Shown here one piece after another: positions 8,560 to 16,906 of a DNA stretch of 64,000 nt (positions within the stretch are counted from its first letter, which is position 1; every line of letters begins with the position of its first letter). The stretch lies in contig CBDCSK010000002.1 in NCBI GenBank assembly GCA_965221605.1, positions 1 to 64,000 of the forward strand, given 5' to 3'. The DNA comes from Aldehydirespirator sp965221605. Lineage in GTDB: Bacteria; Actinomycetota; Acidimicrobiia; Acidimicrobiales; Aldehydirespiratoraceae. The notes under the pieces were generated by a model, which was not told the origin of the DNA, did not search any database, and worked only from the letters and a program-made list of their open reading frames with translations. Both the position numbers and the translations under genes were made by a program.

Positions 8560-9135
8560 TCAGTCTCCATCCCGATCCTGGTCGGGCTGCCGGCCGTCGC
8601 GGACCTCGCGCACGTCATCGACATCGCGGACGTCGGGCCCGCCGGGCCGGCGCCGGCCGCCGCCTGATGCGTAACCGAAGCCGAACCCGCCGGAACCGCC
8701 CGGGCCCGCCGTCCATCCGTGGAGGTTGACCTTCCTGGAGAAGTGGCGCACCAGCAGCGACCGCACCACCAGCCTGGTGGGGAAGAACAGCAGCAGCAGG
8801 CCCACCGCGTCGGTGATGAACCCGGGCGTGAGCATCAGCGCGCCCGCGACCAGGATCAGCAGCCCGTCCACCAGTTCATTGGCAGGCAGCTCGCCCCGGT
8901 CGAGGCGGACCCGGATCTGGTTGAGCACCCCCAGGCCGGACCGGCGCACCATCCACGCCCCCACCACCGACACCGCTATCAGCAACAGGATGGTCTCGAG
9001 GGTGCCCACACCGCCGGCCACCTGGATGATCACGTACAGCTCCAGCAGCGGCACGCACAGCAACGCCAGGAGCAGCACTATGAACACAGCCCCAGCGTAA
9101 GAGGCGGAGCGGATAGGCGCGCGAATCCGGCTCAT
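8560..9135 (-). CDS. fxsA: FxsA-family membrane protein
   Basis: 191 aa. Pattern typical of FxsA: LLELYVIIQVAGGVGTLETI, then GAWMVRRSGLGVLNQIR, RGELPANELVDGLLILVAGALMLTPGFITDAVGLLLL, with several hydrophobic segments and a Gly/Arg/Asp-rich cytoplasmic tail. FxsA was named for suppressing phage F exclusion when overexpressed; its molecular role is not established. The start is uncertain: ATG at 9135 is used, but GTG at 9087 sits directly before the conserved first helix. Divergent from selA. Confidence 0.88.
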   Translation of the reverse strand: MSRIRAPIRSASYAGAVFIVLLLALLCVPLLELYVIIQVAGGVGTLETILLLIAVSVVGAWMVRRSGLGVLNQIRVRLDRGELPANELVDGLLILVAGALMLTPGFITDAVGLLLLFFPTRLVVRSLLVRHFSRKVNLHGWTAGPGGSGGFGFGYASGGGRRRPGGPDVRDVDDVREVRDGRQPDQDRDGD

Positions 9136-9162
9136 ACGGGCCGGCGCGGCGCCGGCGACCGG

Positions 9163-10446
9163 ATGCGTAGCCTTGTCGCCGACGTGGCGCCCCAGGATCG
9201 ACCGCCCTCCGTAGACCGGCTGGCCCGCTCGCTGGCCGGCACCGGCCTGCCCCATCGGCTGCTGGTGGACGCGGCCCGGGCCGCCATCGCGGCCGGGGAT
9301 CCCGATTCCGCGGAGGCGCGGGCCCACACCCTGGGCCGCCGGATGCTCACGCCGGTGATCAACGCCACGGGCGTGCTGCTGCACACCAACCTGGGCCGGG
9401 CGCCGCTGGCCCGCAACCAGAGCGCCCAGTACTCCAACCTGGAACTCGACATCGACACCGGCGAGCGAGGCGACCGCCAAAGGGGCGCGCCCGGCCTGCT
9501 GGCCCGGGCCTGCGGAGCTGAGGCGGCCATGGCCGTCAACAACTGCGCGGCCGCGGTGATGCTGGTGCTGGCCGCCCTGGCCGAAGGCCGCGACGCGGTG
9601 GTGTCGAGGGGCGAGCTGGTGGAGATCGGCGGCGGCTTCCGGGTTCCCGACGTGATGGCCTGGTCGGGCGCCCGGCTGGTGGAGGTCGGCACCACCAACC
9701 GCACCCGCCGGGCCGACTACGCCGCCGCGGTGGCCGACACCGCCAACGACGTCGCCGCGGTGATGCAGGTCCACCAATCGAACTTCCGGGTGGTGGGCTT
9801 CACCGAGGCGCCCCGCACGGCTGAGCTGGCCGACCTGGGCCCGCCTCTGGTGGCCGACATCGGATCGGGCCTGCTCGACAGCCGCTGCGGCTGGCTGGAG
9901 GGCGGCCCCCCGCCCTGGCTGGACTCCGAGCCGGCCGCCCGCCAGACCCTCGAGGCCGGCGCGGCGCTGGTGACCTTCTCCGGCGACAAGCTGCTGGGCG
10001 GACCCCAGGCCGGCATCATCGCGGGCCGGGCCGACCTGGTCGACGCCTGCCGCCGCCACCGGCTGGGCCGGGCGCTGCGGCCGGGTTCGCTGGTGCTGGC
10101 CGCGCTGCAGGACACCGCTCTGGCCTACCTGCGAGGCGACGGCAACGCCATCGAGTTCTGGCGGATGGCCACCCTCACCCCGGCGGAGCTCCGGGGCCGG
10201 CTGGGTCGATACGAGGGCCTCGCCGAGGTTGCCACCGCGGCCACGCCCGGTGGCGGCACGCTGCCCGGCGTGGAGATCGAGTCGGTCGGCGTGTCCGTGC
10301 CCGGCGACCACACCGCCGCACTGCGGTCGCGGCCGCGGCCGATCATCGCCCGGGTGCTCGAGGGCGCCACCGTCGCAGACCTGCGCACAGTCCACCCCGA
10401 CGACGACTCCGAAGTGGCGGCCGCGCTGCGCGAGGTCGCCGGCTAG
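9163..10446 (+). CDS. selA: L-seryl-tRNA(Sec) selenium transferase
   Basis: 427 aa, close to the usual length. A fold-type I PLP enzyme converting seryl-tRNA(Sec) to selenocysteinyl-tRNA(Sec) with selenophosphate. Diagnostic blocks: PVINATGVLLHTNLGRAPL, the NNCAAAVMLVL PLP-phosphate region, SRGELVEIGGGFRVPD and the Schiff-base lysine in FSGDKLLGGPQAG. ATG at 9163 opens the conserved N-terminus although no strong ribosome site is seen. selB follows 1.9 kb downstream on the same strand. Confidence 0.96.
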   Translation: MRSLVADVAPQDRPPSVDRLARSLAGTGLPHRLLVDAARAAIAAGDPDSAEARAHTLGRRMLTPVINATGVLLHTNLGRAPLARNQSAQYSNLELDIDTGERGDRQRGAPGLLARACGAEAAMAVNNCAAAVMLVLAALAEGRDAVVSRGELVEIGGGFRVPDVMAWSGARLVEVGTTNRTRRADYAAAVADTANDVAAVMQVHQSNFRVVGFTEAPRTAELADLGPPLVADIGSGLLDSRCGWLEGGPPPWLDSEPAARQTLEAGAALVTFSGDKLLGGPQAGIIAGRADLVDACRRHRLGRALRPGSLVLAALQDTALAYLRGDGNAIEFWRMATLTPAELRGRLGRYEGLAEVATAATPGGGTLPGVEIESVGVSVPGDHTAALRSRPRPIIARVLEGATVADLRTVHPDDDSEVAAALREVAG

Positions 10447-10464
10447 CACGTCGACAGCAGAGGC

Positions 10465-12294
10465 ATGATGCGAGGACGCAGTGTTGTGGCAGTTTGCGGC
10501 CCGGCCTTGCTCGCCGTCGCGGCCGTTGCCCTGGCGGGTTGCGCCGCCCGTGACGCCGGGGGCCCGCAGCAGCCCATTGTGTCAGCCGCCGCGACCACGC
10601 AGGGCACAACCACAACCCCGCCTGAGACAGCAGCGACCACAACCCCCCAAGAAGCGACCCCGACAACCACGACCACAGAACCCCCGCCCACAACCACCAC
10701 CTCACCAGCGACCCCGACAACCACGACCACAGAACCCCCGCCCACAACCACCACCTCACCAGCGACCCCGACAACCACGACCACAGAACCCCCGCCCACA
10801 ACCACCACCTCACCAGCGACCCCGACAACCACGACCACAGAACCCCCGCCCACAACCACGACCACAGCCTCACCAGAGACCGCGACCACCACGACCGCAG
10901 CATCCCAAACCACGACCACAACCACGACCACCGCACCGCCAGCAACCACGACCACCACACCATTGACGCCGTACCAGCGGGACTTGGCGGCCGCCGCCCG
11001 GCTGGCGCCGGACTTCGTGATGCCGAACGACTGTCGGCCCCCACCCCTGGATTCGCCCTATTCGATGCCGAACGCGCCCCGCGCCTACCGCTCCGGGATC
11101 CACGCGGGGGTCGATTTCCTGTGCTCGGCGGCGGGGGATCCGGTGGTGTCGGTGCTTAGCGGCCAGGTGGTGGTGGCCGCACGCGGCTACACCGATCCCA
11201 CCCTGAGCGAGTGGAACGAACTGCTCAACGCCGCTATAGCCCTGGGCGACACACCGGCCTACACCATCGCGATGCTCTCGGGCGCCTACGTGGTCGTCGA
11301 CCACGGCATCATCGACGGGGTGGGCCATGTGGTGTCGCTCTACGCCCACCTCGACGCGGTCGATCCCGGCATCCGGCCGGGCCTGAGGGTCGAGGCCGGC
11401 CAGCGCCTCGGGGGCGTCGGCAATACCGGCACCCGCGCCGGCGCTTCCGGAAACCTCTACGACCAGCTGCACGTCCACTGGAACTTCTATGTCGACGACC
11501 GGTACCTGGGTGCCGGCCTGTCCACCGCAGAGACCCGGGCGGTGTACGCGGAACTGTTCAGCCACGCCGCCGGCACCGGCGCAGGCACACCCCAACCAGG
11601 TGACGCGGCCCCCACACCGGGTCCGGGGCCGGCCGGGCCGGGAACGATCACCTTCGGCGGCCGCAAACCGCTGGCCGAACCGATCCCGTTCGAGGAGGCT
11701 CGCGCCGCGGCCGAACTGCTGTCCGCCGGCATCGTCGTGCCCAGCGACTGCGAGCCGGTGCCTCTGGATCGGGAGTGGGCGCTTCCCAATGCGCCTCGCG
11801 CCTACCGATCCGGCATCCAACAGGGCATCGACTTCGGGTGCCCGGCACCGGGACATCCGGCCGTGGCCGCCCTCGCCGGCCGGGTGGTGGTGGCGCTGGG
11901 CGGCTTCGAGGACCCCGCTTCCCTGGAGTGGAACCAACTGCTCGACACCGCCGCGGTGCTCGGAGCCACCCCTCCGTACACGCTCGTGATGCTCTACGGC
12001 AACCATGTGGTCGTCGATCACGGCATCATCGACGGGGTGGGCCATGTGGTGTCGCTCTACGGCCACCTCGACGGGCTGGAACCCGGCATCCGGCCGGGGC
12101 TGAGGGTCGACGCCGGCCAACCCCTCGGCACGATCGGCAACACCGGCACCGGCGCGGGCGCCTCGGGAGCGGTCCACGACCAGCTGCGCCTGCTCTGGGA
12201 GCTGCACATGGACGGCCAGTACCTGGGCATCGGCCTGTCCCACGACGACACCCGAGCCGTGTACGCAAACCTCTTCGGCAACGTGAACGGCTAG
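10465..12294 (+). CDS. Lipoprotein with tandem M23-like domains, second degenerate
   Basis: 609 aa. A signal peptide ending in a lipobox (VALAGC) is followed by a Thr/Pro linker of about 120 residues containing an 18-aa repeat. Two homologous M23/LytM-like domains follow. The first keeps the zinc pattern: H and D in GIHAGVDF, H in YAHLD, and HxH in LHVHW. In the second the first His is Gln (GIQQGIDF) and HxH is RLL (LRLLW), so it should not bind zinc. The protein probably acts on or binds peptidoglycan outside the membrane; whether the first domain is active is unproven. It lies 18 bp after selA and 9 bp before selB, so it is likely co-transcribed. Confidence 0.85.
   Translation: MMRGRSVVAVCGPALLAVAAVALAGCAARDAGGPQQPIVSAAATTQGTTTTPPETAATTTPQEATPTTTTTEPPPTTTTSPATPTTTTTEPPPTTTTSPATPTTTTTEPPPTTTTSPATPTTTTTEPPPTTTTTASPETATTTTAASQTTTTTTTTAPPATTTTTPLTPYQRDLAAAARLAPDFVMPNDCRPPPLDSPYSMPNAPRAYRSGIHAGVDFLCSAAGDPVVSVLSGQVVVAARGYTDPTLSEWNELLNAAIALGDTPAYTIAMLSGAYVVVDHGIIDGVGHVVSLYAHLDAVDPGIRPGLRVEAGQRLGGVGNTGTRAGASGNLYDQLHVHWNFYVDDRYLGAGLSTAETRAVYAELFSHAAGTGAGTPQPGDAAPTPGPGPAGPGTITFGGRKPLAEPIPFEEARAAAELLSAGIVVPSDCEPVPLDREWALPNAPRAYRSGIQQGIDFGCPAPGHPAVAALAGRVVVALGGFEDPASLEWNQLLDTAAVLGATPPYTLVMLYGNHVVVDHGIIDGVGHVVSLYGHLDGLEPGIRPGLRVDAGQPLGTIGNTGTGAGASGAVHDQLRLLWELHMDGQYLGIGLSHDDTRAVYANLFGNVNG
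10657..10869 (+). repeat. 54-bp tandem repeat encoding Thr/Pro linker
   Basis: Units start at 10657, 10711, 10765 and 10819, exactly 54 bp apart; the fourth degenerates near its end. Each encodes 18 residues of the form TPTTTTTEPPPTTTTSPA. This is a variable-length extracytoplasmic linker and a likely slippage or recombination hotspot. Confidence 0.95.
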
Positions 12295-12303
12295 GAACAC
12301 CGC

Positions 12304-14022
12304 ATGTATGTAGTCGCCACCGCCGGCCATGTCGACCACGGCAAGAGCACCCTGGTGCGGGCGCTCACCGGCACCGACCCCGACCGGTGGGACGAGGAGA
12401 AGGAGCGGGGCCTCACCATCGACCTGGGCTTCGCGTCGATGCCGCTGCCGTCGGGCCGCCAGATCGCCTTCATCGACGTCCCCGGCCATGTCCGGTTCCT
12501 CAAGAACATGCTGGCCGGCGTCAGCGGGGTGGACGCCTGCGTGTTCGTGGTGGACGTGACCGAGGGATGGAAGCCGCAGTCCGAGGAGCATCTGCGCATC
12601 CTCCAGCTCCTGGGCCTGCGCCACGGGATGGTGACCCTCACCAAGGCCGGCGACGCGGACGAGGACCTGGTGGAGCTGGCCCGTCTCGACGTGGCCGAAC
12701 ACGTCGCCGGCACGTTCCTGGCCGGGGCGCCCATCGTGGCCACCGACGCGGTGGACGGCACCGGAATGGACTCGCTGGTGGTGGCGCTGGACGATCTGCT
12801 GGCCGTCACCGGAACCGCGGCCGACCGTGACCGGCCCCGGCTGTGGGTGGACCGGGCCTTCGCCATCAAGGGGTCGGGCACGGTGGTGACCGGCACGCTC
12901 ACCGGCGGGCGACTCCGCAGCGACGACACCCTCGCGGTCCTGCCCGCCGGCCACAGCGTGAGGGTGCGGGCCCTGCAGAGCCTGCACCGGCGATGCGACG
13001 AGCTGGGACCCGGCAACCGGGTGGCGGTCAACCTCGTCGGCGCGGGCCACCGGGAGGTGGCCCGGGGGGACGCGGTCGTGCGGGCCGAGCAGTGGCACCC
13101 GGCCGGCACCGTCGACGCGGAGCTGTCGGTGCTGGCCTCGCTCGACCACCCCGTCACCCGCCGGGGGGCTTACGTGGCCTACATCGGCTCGGGAGAGCAC
13201 CCCGTGCGGCTGCGGGTGCTGGGACCTTCGTCCATCGAGCCGGGCCGGGCGGGACTGGTGCGGCTCCACCTGCCGGTGCCGCTGCCGCTGTGCATGGGAG
13301 ACCGCTTCATCCTGCGCGAGTCGGGGCGTTCCGAGACGGTCGGTGGCGGCGAGGTGCTCGACGTCGACCCGGTGCTGCCCGCCTCGAGAGCCCGGCCCGA
13401 CCGGTCGGTGGAGCGGATGATCGCCGAGCGGGGCAGGATCGACGCGGCCGCGCTGGAGAGGCTCACCGGCCGCGCCCGCCCGCCCGATCTGGGCCGGTGG
13501 GCGGTGGACCCCGAGCATCTGGAGCGGACCAGGGAGCGGCTTGCCGGCGCGGTGGCCGGCGCCGGTCCGCTCGGGCTCGACCTGGCCGGACTCGACGACT
13601 TCGAACGGGCTGTGATCGGCACCGTCGACGGCGTCGCCACCGGCGAGGGCCGGGCCCTCGCTGCGGGCGGATCAGATCCGCTGGCCGACCATCCGTTCGT
13701 GGCCGCGGCCGAGGCCGACCCGTTCGCGCCCCCCGCGGCTACCGGCGTCAGCTCCGACGAGTTGCGTCTTCTGGTGAGGCAGGGTCGCCTCGTCGAGAGC
13801 AGCGGCCTCCACTTCGCGGCGTCCGCAGTCGACGAGGCCGCCGTGGTGGTGGCCCGTCTGCTGGCCGATCAGCCTGAGGGGGTGACGGTGGCCGAGGTGC
13901 GCGACGCGTGGGGCACCACCCGCAAGTACGCCCTGGCCCTGCTGGGCCGGCTCGACAGCACCGGCGTCACCCGCCGGCGCGGCGACCTGCGCATCGCCGG
14001 TCCCCGGCTGCCGGAGCTCTAG
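12304..14022 (+). CDS. selB: Selenocysteine-specific elongation factor
   Basis: 572 aa. N-terminal GTPase domain with G1 AGHVDHGKST (residues 7-16), G3 DVPGH and an atypical G4 TKAGD. EF-Tu-like domains 2 and 3 follow, then a C-terminal winged-helix region (VTVAEVRDAWGTTRKYALALL). SelB carries Sec-tRNA(Sec) to the ribosome and reads the SECIS hairpin after in-frame UGA. With selA it shows that the organism decodes selenocysteine. Convergent with whiB, 20 bp between the stops. Confidence 0.96.
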   Translation: MYVVATAGHVDHGKSTLVRALTGTDPDRWDEEKERGLTIDLGFASMPLPSGRQIAFIDVPGHVRFLKNMLAGVSGVDACVFVVDVTEGWKPQSEEHLRILQLLGLRHGMVTLTKAGDADEDLVELARLDVAEHVAGTFLAGAPIVATDAVDGTGMDSLVVALDDLLAVTGTAADRDRPRLWVDRAFAIKGSGTVVTGTLTGGRLRSDDTLAVLPAGHSVRVRALQSLHRRCDELGPGNRVAVNLVGAGHREVARGDAVVRAEQWHPAGTVDAELSVLASLDHPVTRRGAYVAYIGSGEHPVRLRVLGPSSIEPGRAGLVRLHLPVPLPLCMGDRFILRESGRSETVGGGEVLDVDPVLPASRARPDRSVERMIAERGRIDAAALERLTGRARPPDLGRWAVDPEHLERTRERLAGAVAGAGPLGLDLAGLDDFERAVIGTVDGVATGEGRALAAGGSDPLADHPFVAAAEADPFAPPAATGVSSDELRLLVRQGRLVESSGLHFAASAVDEAAVVVARLLADQPEGVTVAEVRDAWGTTRKYALALLGRLDSTGVTRRRGDLRIAGPRLPEL

Positions 14023-14042
14023 CTCAGGCTCGGCCGCTGGGC

Positions 14043-14312
14043 TCAGGCTCGGGCTGTCCGCAGCAGGAGGTCGCGCCGCTCGACTTCGTTGAGCCCGCCC
14101 CAGATGCCGTGCTGCTCACCGATGTCCAGCGCGTACTGGAGGCAGTCGGACTGCACCGAGCAGGTAGCGCAGATGTCCTTGGCCCGCAGCTCGCGGCGGC
14201 GCTTCTCGTCGCGTTTCTCGACGTAGGGCGGGGGGAAGAACACAGAAGCGTGGGGGCCTCGACAGGCCGCCCGCATCTGCCATTCGACCCGGTCGGTGGA
14301 TGGAAGCCCCAT
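14043..14312 (-). CDS. WhiB-family transcriptional regulator
   Basis: 89 aa. The four Fe-S cysteines are present: C17 (ACRG), C48 and C51 (CATC) and C57 (DCLQYAL), followed by the turn GIWGGLNE and a basic tail RRDLLLR. Wbl proteins hold a 4Fe-4S cluster and act with the principal sigma factor on promoters. ATG 14312 gives the usual short N-terminus. The family is confined to Actinobacteria and their phages, which supports the taxonomic guess. Confidence 0.96.
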   Translation of the reverse strand: MGLPSTDRVEWQMRAACRGPHASVFFPPPYVEKRDEKRRRELRAKDICATCSVQSDCLQYALDIGEQHGIWGGLNEVERRDLLLRTARA

Positions 14313-14384
14313 TCCAAACGCCCTCCTCGCCTGTGACGATTACCACATGAGGTCGACCGAAGCCAAGCCGCTCAAGCGCTTTTC

Positions 14385-15662
14385 TTAAGTGTCAGCGTCG
14401 TCGGCGGGCTCGACGGTGAGGACCAGGCCCTCCAGCGCCATCACGCGGATGGAGTCTCCCTCCGCGATGGGGGTGGCTCGCTGGGTGCGGGCCCGCCAGG
14501 GGGCGCCGTCGATGACCACGACCCCCTCGGGATCCACCGCGTCCCGAGCGACACCGAGGGCGCCGATCATCCATTCCCGCCCGATGGTCGGTGTGCCGTA
14601 CCGGGTGCGGACCATCGCGGGCATGCCGGTCACCATCCCCGCGGTGACCCCTACGATCCCCGCCAGCAGCGTGACCCACGACAGGGACACCCCGTCGAAC
14701 AGGGTCAACGATCCGGCCGTAAGGCAGGCGGTGGCGATGACGGTCCAGACCCTGGGCACGCCGGTCTGGATGTCCACGCCGTATCCGAACATGGCCACCA
14801 GCAGCAGCCCGACGGCCCAGCCCCGGGCCGGCAGCGCGGCCAGCCCGTAGCAGCCGAGCAGGAAGGACAGGGCCCCCAGTCCCCCGGCGAGTCCCACGCC
14901 CGCGGTGTAGAGCTCGAAGATCAGTAGCCCGGTGCCGGCCAACAGCAGCAGGTAGGCCAACGCGGGGCTGGCCGCGGTGTGCATGAACTGGTCGATCAGC
15001 GAGAGCTTGGCGAAGCGCACCGGGCTGACCGGGACCCTTACCGGCTCGTCGCCGGTGGTGTCGACCTCGGTCTCGAAGTCGGGCAGGTCGATCACGAAGA
15101 GCCCCAGGGTGGGGGCCTCCCGGGCCAGGCCGAGCTCGATGGTCTCGACCGATGAGATGGCCCGGTTCTGCATGGTGGGGTAGGCGTCGGCGAAGGGCTC
15201 GGAGAGCTGCTCGGCCGGCAGGACCAGGGGGCCGAGGTCGCCGAGCTCGGAGCCGGGGGCCACGGCCAGGTCGCTCACCACGCCGGCCAACTGCCCGACC
15301 CCTCCGGTGGCCACCGCGCCGGAGGGTCCGACCCACATGTAGACCGGCACGTCCGAGGCGCGGATGCGGGCGGCCAGCTCGACCAGGCGCTCGTCGTCGA
15401 CGATGGCCCGGGGGCTGTTCACCTGGAGCACGAGGCCCAGCGAGCCCTTGGCGGCGGCCTGCTCCATGGATCGCTCGATGAAGTCGGCCAGGATCCCGTC
15501 GAGGAAGCCCGACACCTCGACCACGTCGAGAACGTCGGAGCCGGCCGCGGCGTCGGCGTCGTCGGACGCACCGGCGATGGCAGGCGGGCCCAGGACCAGC
15601 ACCGCACCGAGGATCAGAGCGCTCAAACCGGTCAGGCGGATCAGGCGTCGGGTTGGTCGCAT
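14385..15662 (-). CDS. NfeD/ClpP-class membrane protein, catalytic Ser apparently lost
   Basis: 425 aa. Signal peptide, then a ClpP/SppA-like domain (about residues 45-215), several transmembrane segments (about 230-345) and a C-terminal OB-fold NfeD domain. In active relatives the motif after PSGA contains the nucleophilic Ser (RAAS); here it is PSGAVATGG, so the Ser position seems to be Gly. The protein may therefore be a non-proteolytic membrane scaffold. It lies 52 bp downstream of the STAS gene on the same strand. Confidence 0.85.
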   Translation of the reverse strand: MRPTRRLIRLTGLSALILGAVLVLGPPAIAGASDDADAAAGSDVLDVVEVSGFLDGILADFIERSMEQAAAKGSLGLVLQVNSPRAIVDDERLVELAARIRASDVPVYMWVGPSGAVATGGVGQLAGVVSDLAVAPGSELGDLGPLVLPAEQLSEPFADAYPTMQNRAISSVETIELGLAREAPTLGLFVIDLPDFETEVDTTGDEPVRVPVSPVRFAKLSLIDQFMHTAASPALAYLLLLAGTGLLIFELYTAGVGLAGGLGALSFLLGCYGLAALPARGWAVGLLLVAMFGYGVDIQTGVPRVWTVIATACLTAGSLTLFDGVSLSWVTLLAGIVGVTAGMVTGMPAMVRTRYGTPTIGREWMIGALGVARDAVDPEGVVVIDGAPWRARTQRATPIAEGDSIRVMALEGLVLTVEPADDADT

Positions 15663-15714
15663 GGTCGCGGGCGCCCCTGGTCGGCGCTGCGGGACACCTC
15701 CGTGTCTTGAGCGG

Positions 15715-16074
15715 TCAGGCGTCGGGGTCTCGGTCGAGGGCGCTGACCGCGGCCTCGAGGGTCTCCTCGACGGGCACGATCCGGTCGAAGCCGGTGGTGT
15801 GCAGCAGCCGGATCAGCGTCGGGCCGTCGCAGTACACGACGACCCGGCCCTCGTTCTCGCGAATGCGGCGGATCCCGCCGATGAGGGCGCCGAGTCCGGC
15901 CGAGTCGATGAACGGCACCCCGCACAGGTCGACCACCAGGCGCCCTGCGGTGGCATGGTCAGCCAGGGCCTCCCGGAACTGGGCCACGGTGTAGGCGTCG
16001 AGTTCGCCGGTGGGACGCAGCCGGTGGTACGACCCTGCCTCGTTGTGGAACGACTCGATGTCCAGCACGGGCAC
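15715..16074 (-). CDS. STAS-domain anti-sigma factor antagonist
   Basis: 119 aa, a single STAS domain. The motif FIDSAGLGAL contains Ser58 at the position phosphorylated in SpoIIAA/RsbV-type antagonists. Such proteins release a sigma factor by binding an RsbW-type kinase; an RsbW-like protein is encoded at 58485. Start is GTG at 16074. Divergent from the receiver protein, 59 bp apart. Confidence 0.92.
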   Translation of the reverse strand: MPVLDIESFHNEAGSYHRLRPTGELDAYTVAQFREALADHATAGRLVVDLCGVPFIDSAGLGALIGGIRRIRENEGRVVVYCDGPTLIRLLHTTGFDRIVPVEETLEAAVSALDRDPDA

Positions 16075-16133
16075 CGAGGATATCCGGCCGCCGCTGGGAT
16101 CGGGGTAGCCGGGGAGGCGGTACGATCGCGGCC

Positions 16134-16511
16134 GTGCCCGACGTGCTGCTGGTGACCGACGCCGATTGGGTGGCGGCGCAGTGTGAGGCCGCGCTGAGCG
16201 GCGAGCACACCCTGCACCGGGTGCGGCGGGGAGCGGACACCCTCGAGGCGATCGAGCTGGTCGACCCGGCTCTGGTGGTGCTCGACCTGCAGGTCGGCAA
16301 CATGGGCGGGATGGCCGCCTGCCTGGCCGTCCGCCAGGAGGAGGACATGGGCAGGCTGCCGCGGCGGCCGGTGATCATGCTGCTGGACCGCGACGCCGAC
16401 GAGTTCCTGGCCCGCCGCAGCACCGCGGACGCGTGGCTGGTCAAGCCCATCGATCCGATGGGCCTGGCCCGCCTGGTGGCCTCCACCCTGACCGAAGCCG
16501 CCACAGCCTGA
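16134..16511 (+). CDS. Stand-alone response-regulator receiver domain
   Basis: 125 aa, one receiver domain and no output domain. The phospho-acceptor is D51 (ALVVLDLQVG), the acidic pair D9/D11 lies in VTDADW, and K104-P105 are in WLVKPID. The usual switch Thr/Ser after strand 4 is missing (IMLLDRD), so signalling may be atypical. GTG start at 16134. The domain call is good; the partner kinase is unknown. Confidence 0.85.
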   Translation: MPDVLLVTDADWVAAQCEAALSGEHTLHRVRRGADTLEAIELVDPALVVLDLQVGNMGGMAACLAVRQEEDMGRLPRRPVIMLLDRDADEFLARRSTADAWLVKPIDPMGLARLVASTLTEAATA

Positions 16512-16533
16512 GGGCGTGGCCCGCACCGGTTCC

Positions 16534-16582
16534 CCGCTCCTGTTCGCTGCGACCTGAGGGCCGCTCGGGCCCTGGGCTCGGC
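16534..16582. repeat. Diverged copy of dispersed 49-bp repeat
   Basis: Resembles the 49-bp repeats at 38154 and 47231: CCGCTC(C/T)TG(T/C)TCGCT at the left and GGCCGCTCGGGCC in the middle are kept, while the rest has diverged. It sits between the receiver gene and tRNA-Pro. Confidence 0.6.
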
Positions 16583-16604
16583 TAGCCTTCTCCGCGCTGC
16601 AACA

Positions 16605-16678
16605 CGGGCAGTGGCGCAGCTTGGTAGCGCGCCTCGTTCGGGACGAGGAGGTCGTGGGTTCAAATCCCGCCTGCCCGA
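16605..16678 (+). tRNA. tRNA-Pro(CGG)
   Basis: The 7-bp acceptor stem CGGGCAG/CTGCCCG is perfect. The anticodon loop is TTCGGGA, giving anticodon CGG for codon CCG. The T-arm GTGGGTTCAAATCCCGC has the conserved TTCAAAT. Discriminator base A at 16678; CCA is not encoded. Accessory DNA begins just downstream, making this a likely integration site. Confidence 0.96.
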
Positions 16679-16906
16679 CGCTTGTGATGTGTCAACACAT
16701 CGGAACCCTGTGAACCCACGCGTGGGCTGGGATCTCAGGCTTGGATGGTCGCAAATTCAAATCGCGAGGGTTCCACTGCTCGCGAGGGTTCCACTGCTTG
16801 TCACAAGAGGCTGCTAATTTGGCAAGGCATCTATGGAAAGGCATCGACACTCATTGAAACTGCTAGCAAGCTGTCCAGCTACTCCCATACGCCAAGGCCT
16901 GCGGTC
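16679..16906. other. tRNA-proximal non-coding stretch with att-like sequence
   Basis: No convincing gene. It contains a 7-bp palindrome GATGTGT-CA-ACACATC (16686-16701). A partial copy of the tRNA 3' region at 16748-16767 shares GGTCG and TTCAAATC with 16650-16667 in register. An 18-bp tandem duplication CGCGAGGGTTCCACTGCT lies at 16763-16798. Together this looks like the edge of an integrated element. No integrase gene is nearby. Confidence 0.5.

Noticed and set aside
10657..10869. Regular spaced repeats suggesting a CRISPR array
   Set aside because: The units are directly tandem without spacers, in frame, and encode a Thr/Pro linker of a lipoprotein. No cas genes or arrays were seen anywhere.
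10443..13518. Very long open frames on the minus strand opposite the M23 and selB genes
   Set aside because: They are shadows of high-GC coding sequence; their translations are Pro/His/Arg/Val-rich and lack any domain, while the plus-strand frames match known families.
16745..16906. N-terminal extension of the methylase frame
   Set aside because: It is built from an 18-bp DNA tandem repeat (GST-A-REGSTA) and lies on the tRNA-proximal edge; the ATG at 16907 starts the conserved part.
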